Shown here: positions 33,591 through 42,720 of the stretch, one piece after another
Layout of the letters: each line of letters begins with the position of its first letter
How positions within the stretch are numbered: position 1 is the stretch's first letter
Source of the DNA: Brevundimonas mediterranea
GTDB taxonomy: Bacteria; Pseudomonadota; Alphaproteobacteria; Caulobacterales; Caulobacteraceae
Assembly: GCF_014196125.1 (NCBI RefSeq)
Contig: NZ_JACIDA010000002.1
Coordinates: 961,877 to 1,025,876 of the forward strand
Length of the DNA stretch: 64,000 nucleotides
Direction of reading: 5' to 3'
Translations under genes and position numbers: made by a program
The notes under the pieces: model-generated
Database searches by the model: none
What the model was told of the DNA's origin: nothing
The model's input: the letters and a program-made list of their open reading frames with translations, nothing else

Positions 33591-34604
33591 AACGTGACAT
33601 CTTTTGGGAGCCTGGGCCGTCTTTTCGAAGATGCGGCGGCCTACGTCACGCAGCTGTTCGACATCCGATTGACGTTCAAAGACGCCGACGTACGCCTCCT
33701 GCCGTTCTTCCTGACGGATCGCTATCGTCTCGCCGAAACGAGCCTATTCGGACGAAAGCTGCTCATTCTCGCTACGCCCGGCCAGGACGCGGAAACGCCG
33801 GCGACGATCGCCAAACATATCCAGACCGCCCGCTCGACATCGGACGCGTTCGTGGTTGTCTTCCTGACCGACGCCCTGAGCTCGGCCAACCGCCAGCGTC
33901 TTATCCAGCAGGGCGTCAACTTCATCGTTCCCGGCAATCAGCTGTTCCTGCCCGAGCTCGGCGCCGATCTGCGCGAGTATTTCCGGTCCGAGGTCCGGCC
34001 GGCCGTGGAACAGTTGACGCCGGCCGCCCAGGTCGTGGTCCTGGCCTCGTTGCTTCGTGAGGACCTCGATGGCCAGACGCCCAAGTCCCTGGCCGAGCGG
34101 TTTCAATATTCCGCCATGAGCACCGGGCGGGTGGTTGATGAACTGCAGCGGCACGGCATTCTCAGCATCGATGTTCGCGGCCGGGAGCGTCGCATCGCTT
34201 TCAAGCAGGAGGGCGACGACCTCTGGCGGGCAGTCCGTGATTTGCTTCAGTCGCCCGTCCGCGCCCGTCGCCTGGTCAGGCCGTTTCCCGAGGTCCGTGC
34301 GTTGCCGCTGGCCGGGGAATCCGCTTTGTCGGATTACACCCTCCTCGGTCCTCCCGTTCATGAAACCCGGGCGGTCTCCGCACGTCAGTGGAAGGGGCTG
34401 GTCTACCAGCACGACCTTCAGCCGGCCGACGATCGGGACCCGGAAGCCATCCGCATCGAAACCTGGTCCTACGATCCCCGTCTGCTTTGCCATCATGGTC
34501 CGGTCGTGGATCGCCTCTCCCTGTATCTCAGCCTGGAGGACCGTCACGACGAACGCCTCGATCAGGCCGTCGACACCCTCATGGAGCCCTTCGGATGGTC
34601 GTAG
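33582..34604 (+). CDS. Winged-helix regulator/antitoxin-like protein paired with a nucleotidyltransferase
   Basis: A 340-residue protein from the ATG at 33582 (MLSNVTSFGSLGRL); a start at 33549 is possible but would cover the repeats. Residues up to 135 are an alpha/beta domain (SLFGRKLLILATPGQDAE, FVVVFLTDALSSANRQ). About 145-220 is a MarR-type winged helix (AAQVVVLASLLRED, PKSLAERFQYSAMSTGRVVDE). The C-terminus is of unknown type. It overlaps the next gene by 10 bases. The wHTH plus NTase order recalls AbiEi/AbiEii, but the sequence is clearly different from the AbiE pair at 50 kb. Confidence 0.62.
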   Translation: MLSNVTSFGSLGRLFEDAAAYVTQLFDIRLTFKDADVRLLPFFLTDRYRLAETSLFGRKLLILATPGQDAETPATIAKHIQTARSTSDAFVVVFLTDALSSANRQRLIQQGVNFIVPGNQLFLPELGADLREYFRSEVRPAVEQLTPAAQVVVLASLLREDLDGQTPKSLAERFQYSAMSTGRVVDELQRHGILSIDVRGRERRIAFKQEGDDLWRAVRDLLQSPVRARRLVRPFPEVRALPLAGESALSDYTLLGPPVHETRAVSARQWKGLVYQHDLQPADDRDPEAIRIETWSYDPRLLCHHGPVVDRLSLYLSLEDRHDERLDQAVDTLMEPFGWS

Positions 34605-35353
34605 GCATTGATGTGTTCAAGGCGGCCTTCGTTGGATTTGAAGATCAGTACACATTGATCGGCGGCGCGGCGGCCGAAATCCATATGACCGGCGCCGGTC
34701 TGCCGTTCCGACCGACCAAGGACCTCGACCTGGTCCTCTGTCTCGAGGCCCTGAAGCCGGAGTTCGTCCGATCCTTCTGGGCCTTCATCGACGTCGGCGG
34801 CTACCAGACCCGCGAACGCAGCGACGGTGCGAGGGATTTCTTCCGGTTCACCCATCCCTCCGACAAGATCTATCCGGCGATGATCGAGCTGTTCTCGCGG
34901 TTGCCCGATGTCATCACTGTGCCGGAGGGCGCGCGCCTCACGCCCATACCGCTGGACGGGACGGTCGAGAGCCTGTCAGCCATGCTGCTCGACGACGCCT
35001 ATTACGCGTTGCTCAAGGACGGAACGACGGAGATAGACGGCGTCCCTGTCATCGACGTCCAGACCCTCATTCCCTTCAAGGCGTTCGCCTACAACAACCT
35101 GGCGCGCGACCGGGCGGACGGCCAGCAGGTCGATAGCCGCAATGTCACCAAGCATCGCAACGATGTGTTCAAGCTCCTTCAGCTGTTGGGGCCGGCGGTT
35201 ACCCTGGCGCTCCCGGATGGAATCGCCGCCGATCTGCGGGCCTTTGTCGAAGCGGTCGAGGCGGACAAAACCTTCGATCCGAAGGCGCTGAAACTCACGC
35301 CGCCTGACGCGGGGCAACTCGTCGCGCGGCTCAAGGCCGTCTACAACCTCTAG
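34595..35353 (+). CDS. Nucleotidyltransferase-fold protein, AbiEii-like
   Basis: A 252-residue protein with the opening of polymerase-beta-like nucleotidyltransferases: YTLIGGAAAEIHMTGAG, then PTKDLDLVLCLEAL with the DLD acids. The GG and DxD pattern matches AbiEii/MNT-type enzymes, some of which transfer nucleotides to tRNA or proteins. The rest is helical, with VIDVQTLIPFKAFAYNNLARD. The start overlaps the wHTH gene, so the two are co-translated and probably form a toxin-antitoxin or defence pair. Confidence 0.65.
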   Translation: MVVGIDVFKAAFVGFEDQYTLIGGAAAEIHMTGAGLPFRPTKDLDLVLCLEALKPEFVRSFWAFIDVGGYQTRERSDGARDFFRFTHPSDKIYPAMIELFSRLPDVITVPEGARLTPIPLDGTVESLSAMLLDDAYYALLKDGTTEIDGVPVIDVQTLIPFKAFAYNNLARDRADGQQVDSRNVTKHRNDVFKLLQLLGPAVTLALPDGIAADLRAFVEAVEADKTFDPKALKLTPPDAGQLVARLKAVYNL

Positions 35354-35373
35354 CGAGATCGCGACGGCGAAGC

Positions 35374-36900
35374 GTGCGACGGATCAACAAACAGCGCGGC
35401 GGAACAAAACAGGAAGAGTATTGGAAATCACGCTATGGTTCCCGAGTTATTCCATCATCCGTGACCTCGCCATCGCCTCAAACGGACTCCGGACCCGGCC
35501 GTCGCCTCGTCTTTATCAGCCATGCCAATCCGGAGGAGAACGATTTCGTCCGATGGCTCGGCGTTCAACTCGCCAGCGCAGGCTATGAAGTCTGGTCGGA
35601 TGTCACCAAGCTGATCGGCGGGGAGCTGTTCTGGGACGACATCGAAGAGGCCATTCGCCATCACACGGCGAAATTCATCCTCGTCGTTTCCGCCGCCGCC
35701 TTGAACAAGGAGGGCGTGAAAGACGAAATCCACCTCGCCGTCACGGTGGAGCGCAGCGACAAGATCGCCAATTTCCTCCTGCCGGTCAGGGTCGACGATG
35801 TCCCCTTTTCCGACTTCAAAGCCAATATCGCCCGCAAGAACGTCATCGACTTCAAGGCCGGATGGGCTCCCGCCCTGGCGAGAGTCTTTCAGGTCCTTGA
35901 GCGTGACGGCGTGCCGAAGGGCGCAATCGCTCCGGCTGACGTCGCAGCCTGGTGCCTCCGACGGTCCGACGCCGATCAAATGCCCCGGATCGAGCCCGAG
36001 CAGCTCTATTCGAACTGGCTCCCAATTGCCGCGATGCCTCCCCAAGTGTCCCTCTTCTCGCTCGGCGTCGCCGAGACGGCGGTCTCGAGCGTCATGTCCG
36101 AGACCCGTCTCCCCTGGTTCAAATACTTCAGGCTGGTGGGGACGTTCGGCACGGAAGTGGACCTGAAGCTCGCGCTGCCGGAACAGGTCATCGAGCGTCG
36201 CTACACCTTGCCGCTGGAAGACATGTTGGCCGGGATGCCGGCGGCGATGCCCGGCGTCAAACGCGCGGACGCCCGGCGCATGGTCGTCAATCTCCTGCGG
36301 CAATCCTGGAACAACGCCATGGCGGCCAAGGGATTGTCCGCGTTCGAGATGGCCGACAACTCGGTCGCATGGTTCTTCACCAAGGACCTGATCGAAAAGG
36401 ACACCGCCTATTTTGTCGATCACACCGGCAAACGCAGGCGCAAGGCCATGGTGGGCCGTAGTCAGAAACGCGGGGTTTATTGGCACCTCGGCTTCATCGC
36501 CAAGCCCGTCATGACGGACACGCCCCATTTCGTCATGAAGGCGGCCATCATCTTCTCGCACGACGGCAAGACGCCGCTCGACAGCGTGGAGAAGATGCAC
36601 AAGCTCCGGCGCGGTTTTTGCCGAAACTGGTGGAACGGACAATGGCGCGACCTGATGCTGGCCTACGTGGCTTGGATCGGTGACGAGGACGGCCATCTGA
36701 AGCTGCCGATGGGCGATTTCGCAGAGGTGGTCGTGGATGCGCGGCCAGTCCTGTTTGAATCGCCGGTCTCTTGCGCCGATCCCGCCGTAAAATCCCGGGC
36801 CGTGGTCCCGGACGATGAGGACGAAACGCCTCCGGAGGCGCCGGTGGAACCGGACGAGGCCTTCGAGATCGCGGGCCTCGCGGAGTCCGCAGATGACTGA
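35374..36900 (+). CDS. TIR-APAZ effector of a SPARTA system
   Basis: A 508-residue protein from GTG 35374, or 479 residues from GTG 35461, which better fits the TIR start; neither has a strong ribosome site. The TIR domain begins at RRLVFISHANPEENDFVRWL and continues with GYEVWSDVTKLIGGELFWDD, IEEAIRHHTAKFILVVS and KEGVKDEIHLAV. The remaining 300 residues are the APAZ region that binds short Argonautes. In SPARTA, guide-directed recognition of plasmid or phage DNA activates the TIR to degrade NAD(P)+, killing or arresting the cell. It overlaps the Argonaute gene by 8 bases. Confidence 0.85.
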   Translation: MRRINKQRGGTKQEEYWKSRYGSRVIPSSVTSPSPQTDSGPGRRLVFISHANPEENDFVRWLGVQLASAGYEVWSDVTKLIGGELFWDDIEEAIRHHTAKFILVVSAAALNKEGVKDEIHLAVTVERSDKIANFLLPVRVDDVPFSDFKANIARKNVIDFKAGWAPALARVFQVLERDGVPKGAIAPADVAAWCLRRSDADQMPRIEPEQLYSNWLPIAAMPPQVSLFSLGVAETAVSSVMSETRLPWFKYFRLVGTFGTEVDLKLALPEQVIERRYTLPLEDMLAGMPAAMPGVKRADARRMVVNLLRQSWNNAMAAKGLSAFEMADNSVAWFFTKDLIEKDTAYFVDHTGKRRRKAMVGRSQKRGVYWHLGFIAKPVMTDTPHFVMKAAIIFSHDGKTPLDSVEKMHKLRRGFCRNWWNGQWRDLMLAYVAWIGDEDGHLKLPMGDFAEVVVDARPVLFESPVSCADPAVKSRAVVPDDEDETPPEAPVEPDEAFEIAGLAESADD

Positions 36901-38413
36901 TCCGATCCAGGGCCTGCAGATCCTGACGGAGCCGCTACTCCAGTTCGGACACGGCCAGATGCTGCCCGACCCTAAGGATGGTCTGTTCCTTTTCGGCCCC
37001 ATGATCGACGAGGCCAAACCCGCTGAAATGAGAGTCGGCGTCATCGGCACGGACGAAGGGATCGCGCGGTACAAGAAGTGGGTGGCTCAGATCACGGGAT
37101 ATATCCCGGCCGCAAAGGCGGAGCAGCATCACCTGGCGTTTCCGGGCTTCGAAGCAGCCTTCAAGACCAAATGGCCCGCCAACCCCGTCGCGACCATCTC
37201 GATTTCAGCGGCGGCCTTGTCGAGCACAGTCCGGATCCCGGACGGCCACGAACGCGTGTACAAGACCGTCGATCTCTTCGACCAGGCCATTCGCAAGTTC
37301 CTCCGCGAGGAGGACAGCGTTCCGGCGGTCTGGTTTGTCGTGATACCGGACGACGTACACCGTTTCTGTCGGCCGAAGTCGATCGTTCCCTTGCCCGAAC
37401 GGACCCGAACCAGCCAACGGTTCTCCGCCCGTACGGCGCGGAACTTCGTAAAGGCGCCGTCGATGTTCGCAGAGGACAACGCCGCCGCCGAGCCCTACCG
37501 GTACGAGGTCGATTTCCACAACCAGCTCAAGGCGCGGCTGCTCGATCAGAAGGTGGTTCTTCAGATCGTCCGGGAATCAACGATCGATCCGGAGGGCGTC
37601 AATGCGCTCGGCGGCAAGCCGCGGATGCTCCAGGATCCCGCCAACATCGCCTGGAACCTGTCGACGACCGCCTTCTTCAAGGCCGGGGGGCGCCCCTGGG
37701 CGTTAGCGGGTGTCAGAGAGGACGTCTGCTACATCGGTCTCGTCTTCAAGAAGACCGATACCGCCGGATCGCCAGGGAACGCCTGCTGCGGCGCCCAGAT
37801 GTTTCTCGGATCCGGAGACGGCGTCGTGTTCAAGGGCGCCGTGGGGCCCTGGTATTCCCTGACGACGTCCGAGTTTCACCTCGATGAGGCGAAGGCGAAG
37901 GAGATCGCCGGCCTGGTGGTCGAGGCCTACATCGCCAAGCACGGCCGCCCACCCAAGGAGCTCTTCATTCACGCCAAGCAGCATTTCAACGAGGCTGAAT
38001 GGCGGGGCTTTTCCAGCGCCGTGGGACCTGACACACGGCTCGTCGGCGTACGGATTCAGACGACGCGCGAGATCAAACTCTTCCGTCAGGGACGGAGCCC
38101 TGTCCTGCGCGGAACGGCTCTGACGGTCAGCCCGCGCAAGGGCTATTTGTGGACCATCGGCTTCGTGCCCGATCTCCAGACCTATCCCGGGCGCGAAGCG
38201 CCCAACCCGCTGTCCATCGAAGTGACCAAGGGCGACGCGGATCTGACCCAGGTCATGCAAGACGTCCTCGGTCTCACCAAGTTGAACTTCAATGCCTGCA
38301 TCTACGGAGATGGTACGCCGGTGACCTTGAGGTTTGCAGACGACGTCGGCGAAATCCTGACCGCCGCGCCAATCGCCAACCTGCCGCCTTTGCCCTTCAA
38401 GCACTACATCTGA
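36893..38413 (+). CDS. Short prokaryotic Argonaute (MID-PIWI) of a SPARTA system
   Basis: A 506-residue protein starting MTDPIQGLQILTEPLLQFG, which is typical for short pAgos, with MID and PIWI halves but no PAZ. Recognisable blocks are VPAVWFVVIPDDVHRFCRP, GGKPRMLQDPANIAWNLST, FKAGGRPWALAGVRED and RPPKELFIHAKQHFNEAEW. I see no complete DEDX slicer set in the PIWI half, as expected for short pAgos, which bind guide and target but do not cut. Start and overlap (ATGACTGA) couple it to the TIR-APAZ gene. The tail ends near the hydrophobic FKHYI. Confidence 0.88.
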   Translation: MTDPIQGLQILTEPLLQFGHGQMLPDPKDGLFLFGPMIDEAKPAEMRVGVIGTDEGIARYKKWVAQITGYIPAAKAEQHHLAFPGFEAAFKTKWPANPVATISISAAALSSTVRIPDGHERVYKTVDLFDQAIRKFLREEDSVPAVWFVVIPDDVHRFCRPKSIVPLPERTRTSQRFSARTARNFVKAPSMFAEDNAAAEPYRYEVDFHNQLKARLLDQKVVLQIVRESTIDPEGVNALGGKPRMLQDPANIAWNLSTTAFFKAGGRPWALAGVREDVCYIGLVFKKTDTAGSPGNACCGAQMFLGSGDGVVFKGAVGPWYSLTTSEFHLDEAKAKEIAGLVVEAYIAKHGRPPKELFIHAKQHFNEAEWRGFSSAVGPDTRLVGVRIQTTREIKLFRQGRSPVLRGTALTVSPRKGYLWTIGFVPDLQTYPGREAPNPLSIEVTKGDADLTQVMQDVLGLTKLNFNACIYGDGTPVTLRFADDVGEILTAAPIANLPPLPFKHYI

Positions 38414-38519
38414 ACGCTGCGCACAGCCGCAGCTCTGGCCTCGCACGTGGGGTGGGAGCAAGCCCTTGACGGAAACACCCACTTCGTGGAAGTTAAAACT
38501 CCAGAGAGTGAGAGTTTAC

Positions 38520-39320
38520 ATGGGGCGCCCTTCGAGATCGACACAGGACTTACTGACCTCGCGCGAAGTGGCGTTGGCGGTGGATATTACGCCGCGCAAT
38601 TTCGCGCTGCTCCACGATCAGGGACTCGCGCCAAGAGCGCGGGACAGCGTTTCGGGCAAGGCGGGCGCGCGGGTCTACGACGGCGTCGGGCTGGCGCACG
38701 CCGCGCTGATCGGAGCGCTCCACCTCAGCGGTCTCGAGCTCCTGGTCGCCGGCCGGTTGGCCGCCGCCTTCGCGGACCAGTTCGACTTGAGCTACGGCAA
38801 GCTCCCCTCAAACCTTGGGGCCTATATCCACGCGCCGCTCAATCCGCAGTCGGGCTACAGGCCGTGGGACGACGAGCCGGGCGAAGCACCGATCGATACG
38901 GATCAGGACTACTGGCTCCATGAAAGGCTCCGGAACCGGTCGGGCCTGTATCAGCCTGCGACGGCGCTGACCGGCGATTTCATCATCGACATCGCAGACC
39001 ACAGTTTCGTCACCACGGAGAACAAGGGGCGGGAAACGATCAAGGTGTTCTCGCCCGTCTCCGGCGGACTGCCCGCGAGCCCCGACTTCCGCATCGTCGG
39101 CCGGGGCTCGACCGCGCAGATCGTCGCGGTTCATGAGGAACTCGACAGTCTCGACGTCTTCAGCGATGCGCGGGCCGCCGACCAGTTGCGCCGCCTCGAA
39201 CGAGACTATCTCGATGGCCGCGACAATGCGGTGACGCGCCTGCGCATCAATCTCTCCCTGGCGATCCGCAACGCGTTCGATCGCCTCCAGGATCAGCGGG
39301 CCAGCATTACCATGGGTTGA
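38520..39320 (+). CDS. MerR-like DNA-binding protein next to the SPARTA operon
   Basis: A 266-residue protein from the ATG at 38520; a TTG at 38466 is possible. The N-terminus is a MerR-type winged helix (LLTSREVALAVDITPRN, then LHDQGLAPRARDSVSGKAG) followed by helices with LIGALHLSGLELLVAGRLAA. The remaining 180 residues form a separate domain that I do not recognise (GDFIIDIADHSFVTTENKGRE). The imperfect repeat TAAAACTC/GAGTTTA lies just before the start. It follows the Argonaute gene by 106 bases on the same strand. It may regulate SPARTA or be a separate module. Confidence 0.6.
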   Translation: MGRPSRSTQDLLTSREVALAVDITPRNFALLHDQGLAPRARDSVSGKAGARVYDGVGLAHAALIGALHLSGLELLVAGRLAAAFADQFDLSYGKLPSNLGAYIHAPLNPQSGYRPWDDEPGEAPIDTDQDYWLHERLRNRSGLYQPATALTGDFIIDIADHSFVTTENKGRETIKVFSPVSGGLPASPDFRIVGRGSTAQIVAVHEELDSLDVFSDARAADQLRRLERDYLDGRDNAVTRLRINLSLAIRNAFDRLQDQRASITMG

Positions 39321-39367
39321 TCGCGCCCCGACGCCCAGCTGTTTTTCCCAGCGCCAGGCATCTCACG

Positions 39368-40654
39368 TCATGGCATCACTGATTCTTGGTCGCCAGCTTC
39401 ACCCAAACGCCTGCGGGCCTCTTGCAAGGCGTGGCCCATGACTTGCCACCGCGCCATGGGGCCGCGCAGGTGAATGCCGTCCTTGCCGAGGTCGAGCATG
39501 ACCCCGATCGAGAGCTGCATCTCCCTTCGCCCCGTGGAGGTTTCGAACGTGAGCATCGTTTCCGCATGCGAGCTGCTTGGGGTCGTGTCCTCGAACCGTA
39601 GGATGCGGAAATCCGTCAGCTTAAGCCCGCGCGCGTCGCGACGGGCTTCGTAGGCGAGCTTTCCGGCGCTCTTGCCGACGAGGTTGATTGATCGGCTCGA
39701 CATCAGCATGAAGTTGCCGCTGGCCCAGCCGACCAGATAGTCGTGAAGCGCTTCTTCGGGCGAGCCGGGTTCCAGAACATGGGGCAGGCCAGGGAGGTCT
39801 CGGGCCGTCCAGGCGTCGAGTGCTTTTTTCTCCGCGTCTCGACGCGCTGCGCTGGTTACGGCCTCGTCGATAATGTCGCCAAAAGACTGTGAGGCCTTCT
39901 GTCGTTGGACCGCGATCCGTCCGGGCTCCTCGGCCTTCTCCTGCGCCCAATCGACCAAGGCCTGAAAAAGGTGCCAGGCCTTGGCGCAGGCGATCCGGTT
40001 CCCGTAGCCGCTATCACGACCATGCAGGATGCCGTGGCGGTAGGGGATTGAGATCGGGTCCCCCGTCGTTTTGCTGCGTGGCGCCCTGATGAGACCGATC
40101 AGGGCGGGCAAGCCGGTCGGGTGACCGACGATGGAATCAAAGGCCGTGAGATCGGCGTGCTCGGAGAAGACGCTGAAGCCGCCGACGTCATAGGCCAGTC
40201 CGTCCGAGGCCATGAGCAGGAGTGGTGTGGCGGCGAGATAGCGGCCCTCAAGGAACAGCGCCTTGGCCTCTTCAAGCTGGGGCTTGCGCTCGTACACCTT
40301 GTGGAAGCGATGGGAGCGCATGATCAGGAATCTCAGCGTCGGCTCATCGAAGATTTCGGCCAGCAACTGCTCCGCATCGTCCGTCCTGCCTGCGGTCTTG
40401 AGCGCGATCGCGGATTCCATCGCCTCGGTAGGCATGCTTCCGCAGGTGACCCAACCCAGGCCCGAGAAGGCAGTGTTGAAACGGTCGGGCAAAGTCAGGA
40501 CGCCGGCCTTGTCGACGACCTCCGCGAGGGCTTTGGCGGCATCTGCCAAAGGGCCAACCGACGGCAGGATTCCGAGGCTCGCGATGAGACGCGCCGCCTC
40601 AGCCGCCTGCATCATCTCGGCTGCTGTCGGGTTGTCTGAGATTTTCTTGCCCAT
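39368..40654 (-). CDS. Large protein with a HEPN-type Rx4H motif
   Basis: A 428-residue soluble protein. The middle contains ISIPYRHGILHGRDSGYGN, where RHGILH fits the Rx4-6H pattern of HEPN ribonucleases, followed by the helix AKAWHLFQALVDWAQEKAEE. The N-terminal 130 residues look helical with a repeat-like character (LKTAGRTDDAEQLLAEIFDE). The last 130 residues form a beta-rich domain. I know of no named system with this layout. It converges with the MerR-like gene and is downstream of another HEPN-like gene on the same strand. Confidence 0.55.
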   Translation of the reverse strand: MGKKISDNPTAAEMMQAAEAARLIASLGILPSVGPLADAAKALAEVVDKAGVLTLPDRFNTAFSGLGWVTCGSMPTEAMESAIALKTAGRTDDAEQLLAEIFDEPTLRFLIMRSHRFHKVYERKPQLEEAKALFLEGRYLAATPLLLMASDGLAYDVGGFSVFSEHADLTAFDSIVGHPTGLPALIGLIRAPRSKTTGDPISIPYRHGILHGRDSGYGNRIACAKAWHLFQALVDWAQEKAEEPGRIAVQRQKASQSFGDIIDEAVTSAARRDAEKKALDAWTARDLPGLPHVLEPGSPEEALHDYLVGWASGNFMLMSSRSINLVGKSAGKLAYEARRDARGLKLTDFRILRFEDTTPSSSHAETMLTFETSTGRREMQLSIGVMLDLGKDGIHLRGPMARWQVMGHALQEARRRLGEAGDQESVMP

Positions 40655-40713
40655 GACGGATCGTAGCAGCCGATTCGTTTCGGCAACCGTTTTGTCGGAA
40701 CGTCGCGGGGCCG

Positions 40714-41556
40714 TCAGCCGCCTTGGGGCCCGGCCTCGGCGTCGGCCTTGCCGAGATCAGTAAGCGTCGTTCGCAGCGCCGAAAGGATGTCGTTCGCGTC
40801 TCGCACCTTCACCAGCGCTGCAAAATAGCGCGTCGTGCGCGCCATGGCGTCGATCGCGAAGAAAAGCGCCTTGGGAATCTCGGTTTCAAACGGTCCCAGT
40901 ATCGGCCGGACGCCCTTGTCTCCCGTCCGAAGCTTCAGGGCGTCCAGACTATTTTGCGAGAGATGCCCGTAGAAGCCGCTCGCGAGACGATACTGGAGGT
41001 AGCCGGGGTCTCCGGGCAGGCTCGCCGCCAACGCCTTCATGGAGATCGGCCGGCGTTTGCCCAGCAGCGCGGCATGAGCCGCTTCTCTTTGCACCGACGC
41101 GGAATGGAGCTCGGCGTTTCCTGGGTAGGCCGCCCGGAGGAGCTGTTCCCGATCGACCGCGTGCTTGTGGTGATCGATGTCCAGCTCCTCGAGCGCCTTC
41201 TCCGGATTGGTCGCCAGAAGACTGAGCCAGAACCCGGCTTCGTGGATGGGGCGCACCGCTCCCACGGCCTCTATCGTCATGGCGCGCTCGGCAAGCATGA
41301 TGCTCGCTGTGTAGGCGTTCAGCGCACGGCCGTAGACGCGGACGGCGGTCGGCGCCGCCGCATTTGCAGGCCCGCCGTCGCCGGCGTCCTGATGATCCTG
41401 GAATAGGCTCACGGCATACCGGTTCAGCTCGCGCGCGAGCTCGAACCAGTCACGGTAGTTGTCGATGTAGATATGTCGCCAAGTTTCGACCTGTGGCGAC
41501 AGCAGGCCTTCATCGGCCAGCGCCTCGCGAGGGTCTGCCTCTTCCTGCTCGACCAT
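40714..41556 (-). CDS. DUF5677-like helical protein
   Basis: A 280-residue soluble helical protein. The segment VYGRALNAYTASIMLAERAM with VRPIHEAGFWLSLL resembles DUF5677/HEPN-like proteins found in defence islands. No clear Rx4-6H catalytic site is seen, so it may be a non-catalytic relative. It lies 59 bases upstream of the 428-residue HEPN-type gene on the same strand, and the two are likely co-transcribed. Role unknown. Confidence 0.55.
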   Translation of the reverse strand: MVEQEEADPREALADEGLLSPQVETWRHIYIDNYRDWFELARELNRYAVSLFQDHQDAGDGGPANAAAPTAVRVYGRALNAYTASIMLAERAMTIEAVGAVRPIHEAGFWLSLLATNPEKALEELDIDHHKHAVDREQLLRAAYPGNAELHSASVQREAAHAALLGKRRPISMKALAASLPGDPGYLQYRLASGFYGHLSQNSLDALKLRTGDKGVRPILGPFETEIPKALFFAIDAMARTTRYFAALVKVRDANDILSALRTTLTDLGKADAEAGPQGG

Positions 41557-41850
41557 GGTTCCGGTCCGTTCGTTCCAGCTTCGCGAACCTAACCCAAGGC
41601 ATAGGCGATCCGCATGAGAGAGCGCGATGTCCGATGGCGGCCGTCAGGCAGATGACCCCGACAACCCCAATGGCGAGGACGGACGACGAGCGTCTCCCCG
41701 TTTGCTAGGGGATGGTGAAGGATGGAGTTGCGCCAGACCATGCCGTTTGGCTCGTCCTCTCAGTTGGCGGCGGCCTATGCGAGAAATGGGATGGGCACCT
41801 TGTCCAACGGTTGACCGAAAATGAGTGTTCTGACGCCTTCAGCACGCGAG

Positions 41851-42720
41851 CTAGAGTCTTGGACTCCATCGCGCGACTAGGTCGTCTTCCTCTTCGTCCT
41901 CGTCATCTGTCGGACCGTCGGCCACCAGGAGCATGGTCACCGCGTACCCGTTCGCCTGCCGCAGAACCTGTTCAAGAACACGTGGCGCCGGACGACCCCA
42001 ATCATGCTGAAGCCAGATCGTCCCATCCATCTCGATCCAGTCAGATGGCGCTGAAACGCCAGTGTTCGGCTTAACCTTGGTGGCGCAATCTGACGGCAGG
42101 CGACTTTTCCATTCAACGGCCAGCCGCGGGAAGTTCACGTGTGAACGGGCGTAACGGATCACTCCACCGTAGGAAAAGACGATGGCGCACGGTGTCGAGG
42201 TCAGCTCGACGAACCGGTTCGCAGCCGCTTCCAGGCTGACATCATAGGATCTCGCCAGCTTTCTGACATGACCGACGTCCGGAAGACCAAGTTGGTCCGC
42301 GTCGCGTTCGAACCAGGGCTTCGGCATGAGGATGCCCGCGGCGAAACGGTTGGCTTCGGCTTCGCGCCGTTGCGCGGGTGTCGCGAATCCACGCTCGCTG
42401 AGGTGCGCCTGCGTGCACTTCTGATTCCCAACGTGGGTGGGGATCAGAAAGTGACCGAGCTCATGGCCGATGGTGAACCGTCGACGGCCGCCTGGCACGC
42501 CCGGCCTGCACAGAATGATGCCCTGGCTCTTGTCCGGGTCGGTCAGCAAGGCTCCTTCGAAAGAGGTCGTGTCCAAATCCCTGATCTCGAGGATGTTCAC
42601 GGCCGCCGCGAGCGCCTCGATCGGAACGGGCGGCGTCCAGTCAGGGTGATGCCTCAGGATGGTCTGGATCAGCCGCTCGGGAGAGCCGCAGTCCGCCAAA
42701 TCCATGAGGAGCTCGCTCAC
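41851..42720 (-). CDS. ImmA/IrrE-type metallopeptidase
   Basis: A 289-residue protein with the zinc motif RFTIGHELGHFLIPTH (HExxH type) near residue 85 and the family context GALLTDPDKSQGIILCRPGVPGGRR. ImmA proteins cleave their partner XRE repressor when a mobile element senses damage or invasion. Here the partner XRE gene overlaps its start by 4 bases. The C-terminus ends in an acidic run (DDEDEEEDDLVARWS). Pairing and motif make the call safe; the inducing signal is unknown. Confidence 0.87.
   Translation of the reverse strand: MSELLMDLADCGSPERLIQTILRHHPDWTPPVPIEALAAAVNILEIRDLDTTSFEGALLTDPDKSQGIILCRPGVPGGRRRFTIGHELGHFLIPTHVGNQKCTQAHLSERGFATPAQRREAEANRFAAGILMPKPWFERDADQLGLPDVGHVRKLARSYDVSLEAAANRFVELTSTPCAIVFSYGGVIRYARSHVNFPRLAVEWKSRLPSDCATKVKPNTGVSAPSDWIEMDGTIWLQHDWGRPAPRVLEQVLRQANGYAVTMLLVADGPTDDEDEEEDDLVARWSPRL

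Noticed and set aside
35374..36900. Thoeris-type TIR gene
   Set aside because: There is no ThsA partner. The long APAZ part and the overlapping short Argonaute fit SPARTA.
35455..37074. A 539-residue minus-strand frame over the TIR-APAZ gene
   Set aside because: No domain is seen, and the plus-strand protein has clear TIR blocks.
41712..42074. A plus-strand frame of 120 residues in front of and into the ImmA gene
   Set aside because: Its second half is antisense to the ImmA 3' end and low-complexity. The first 55 residues have no ribosome site or family.
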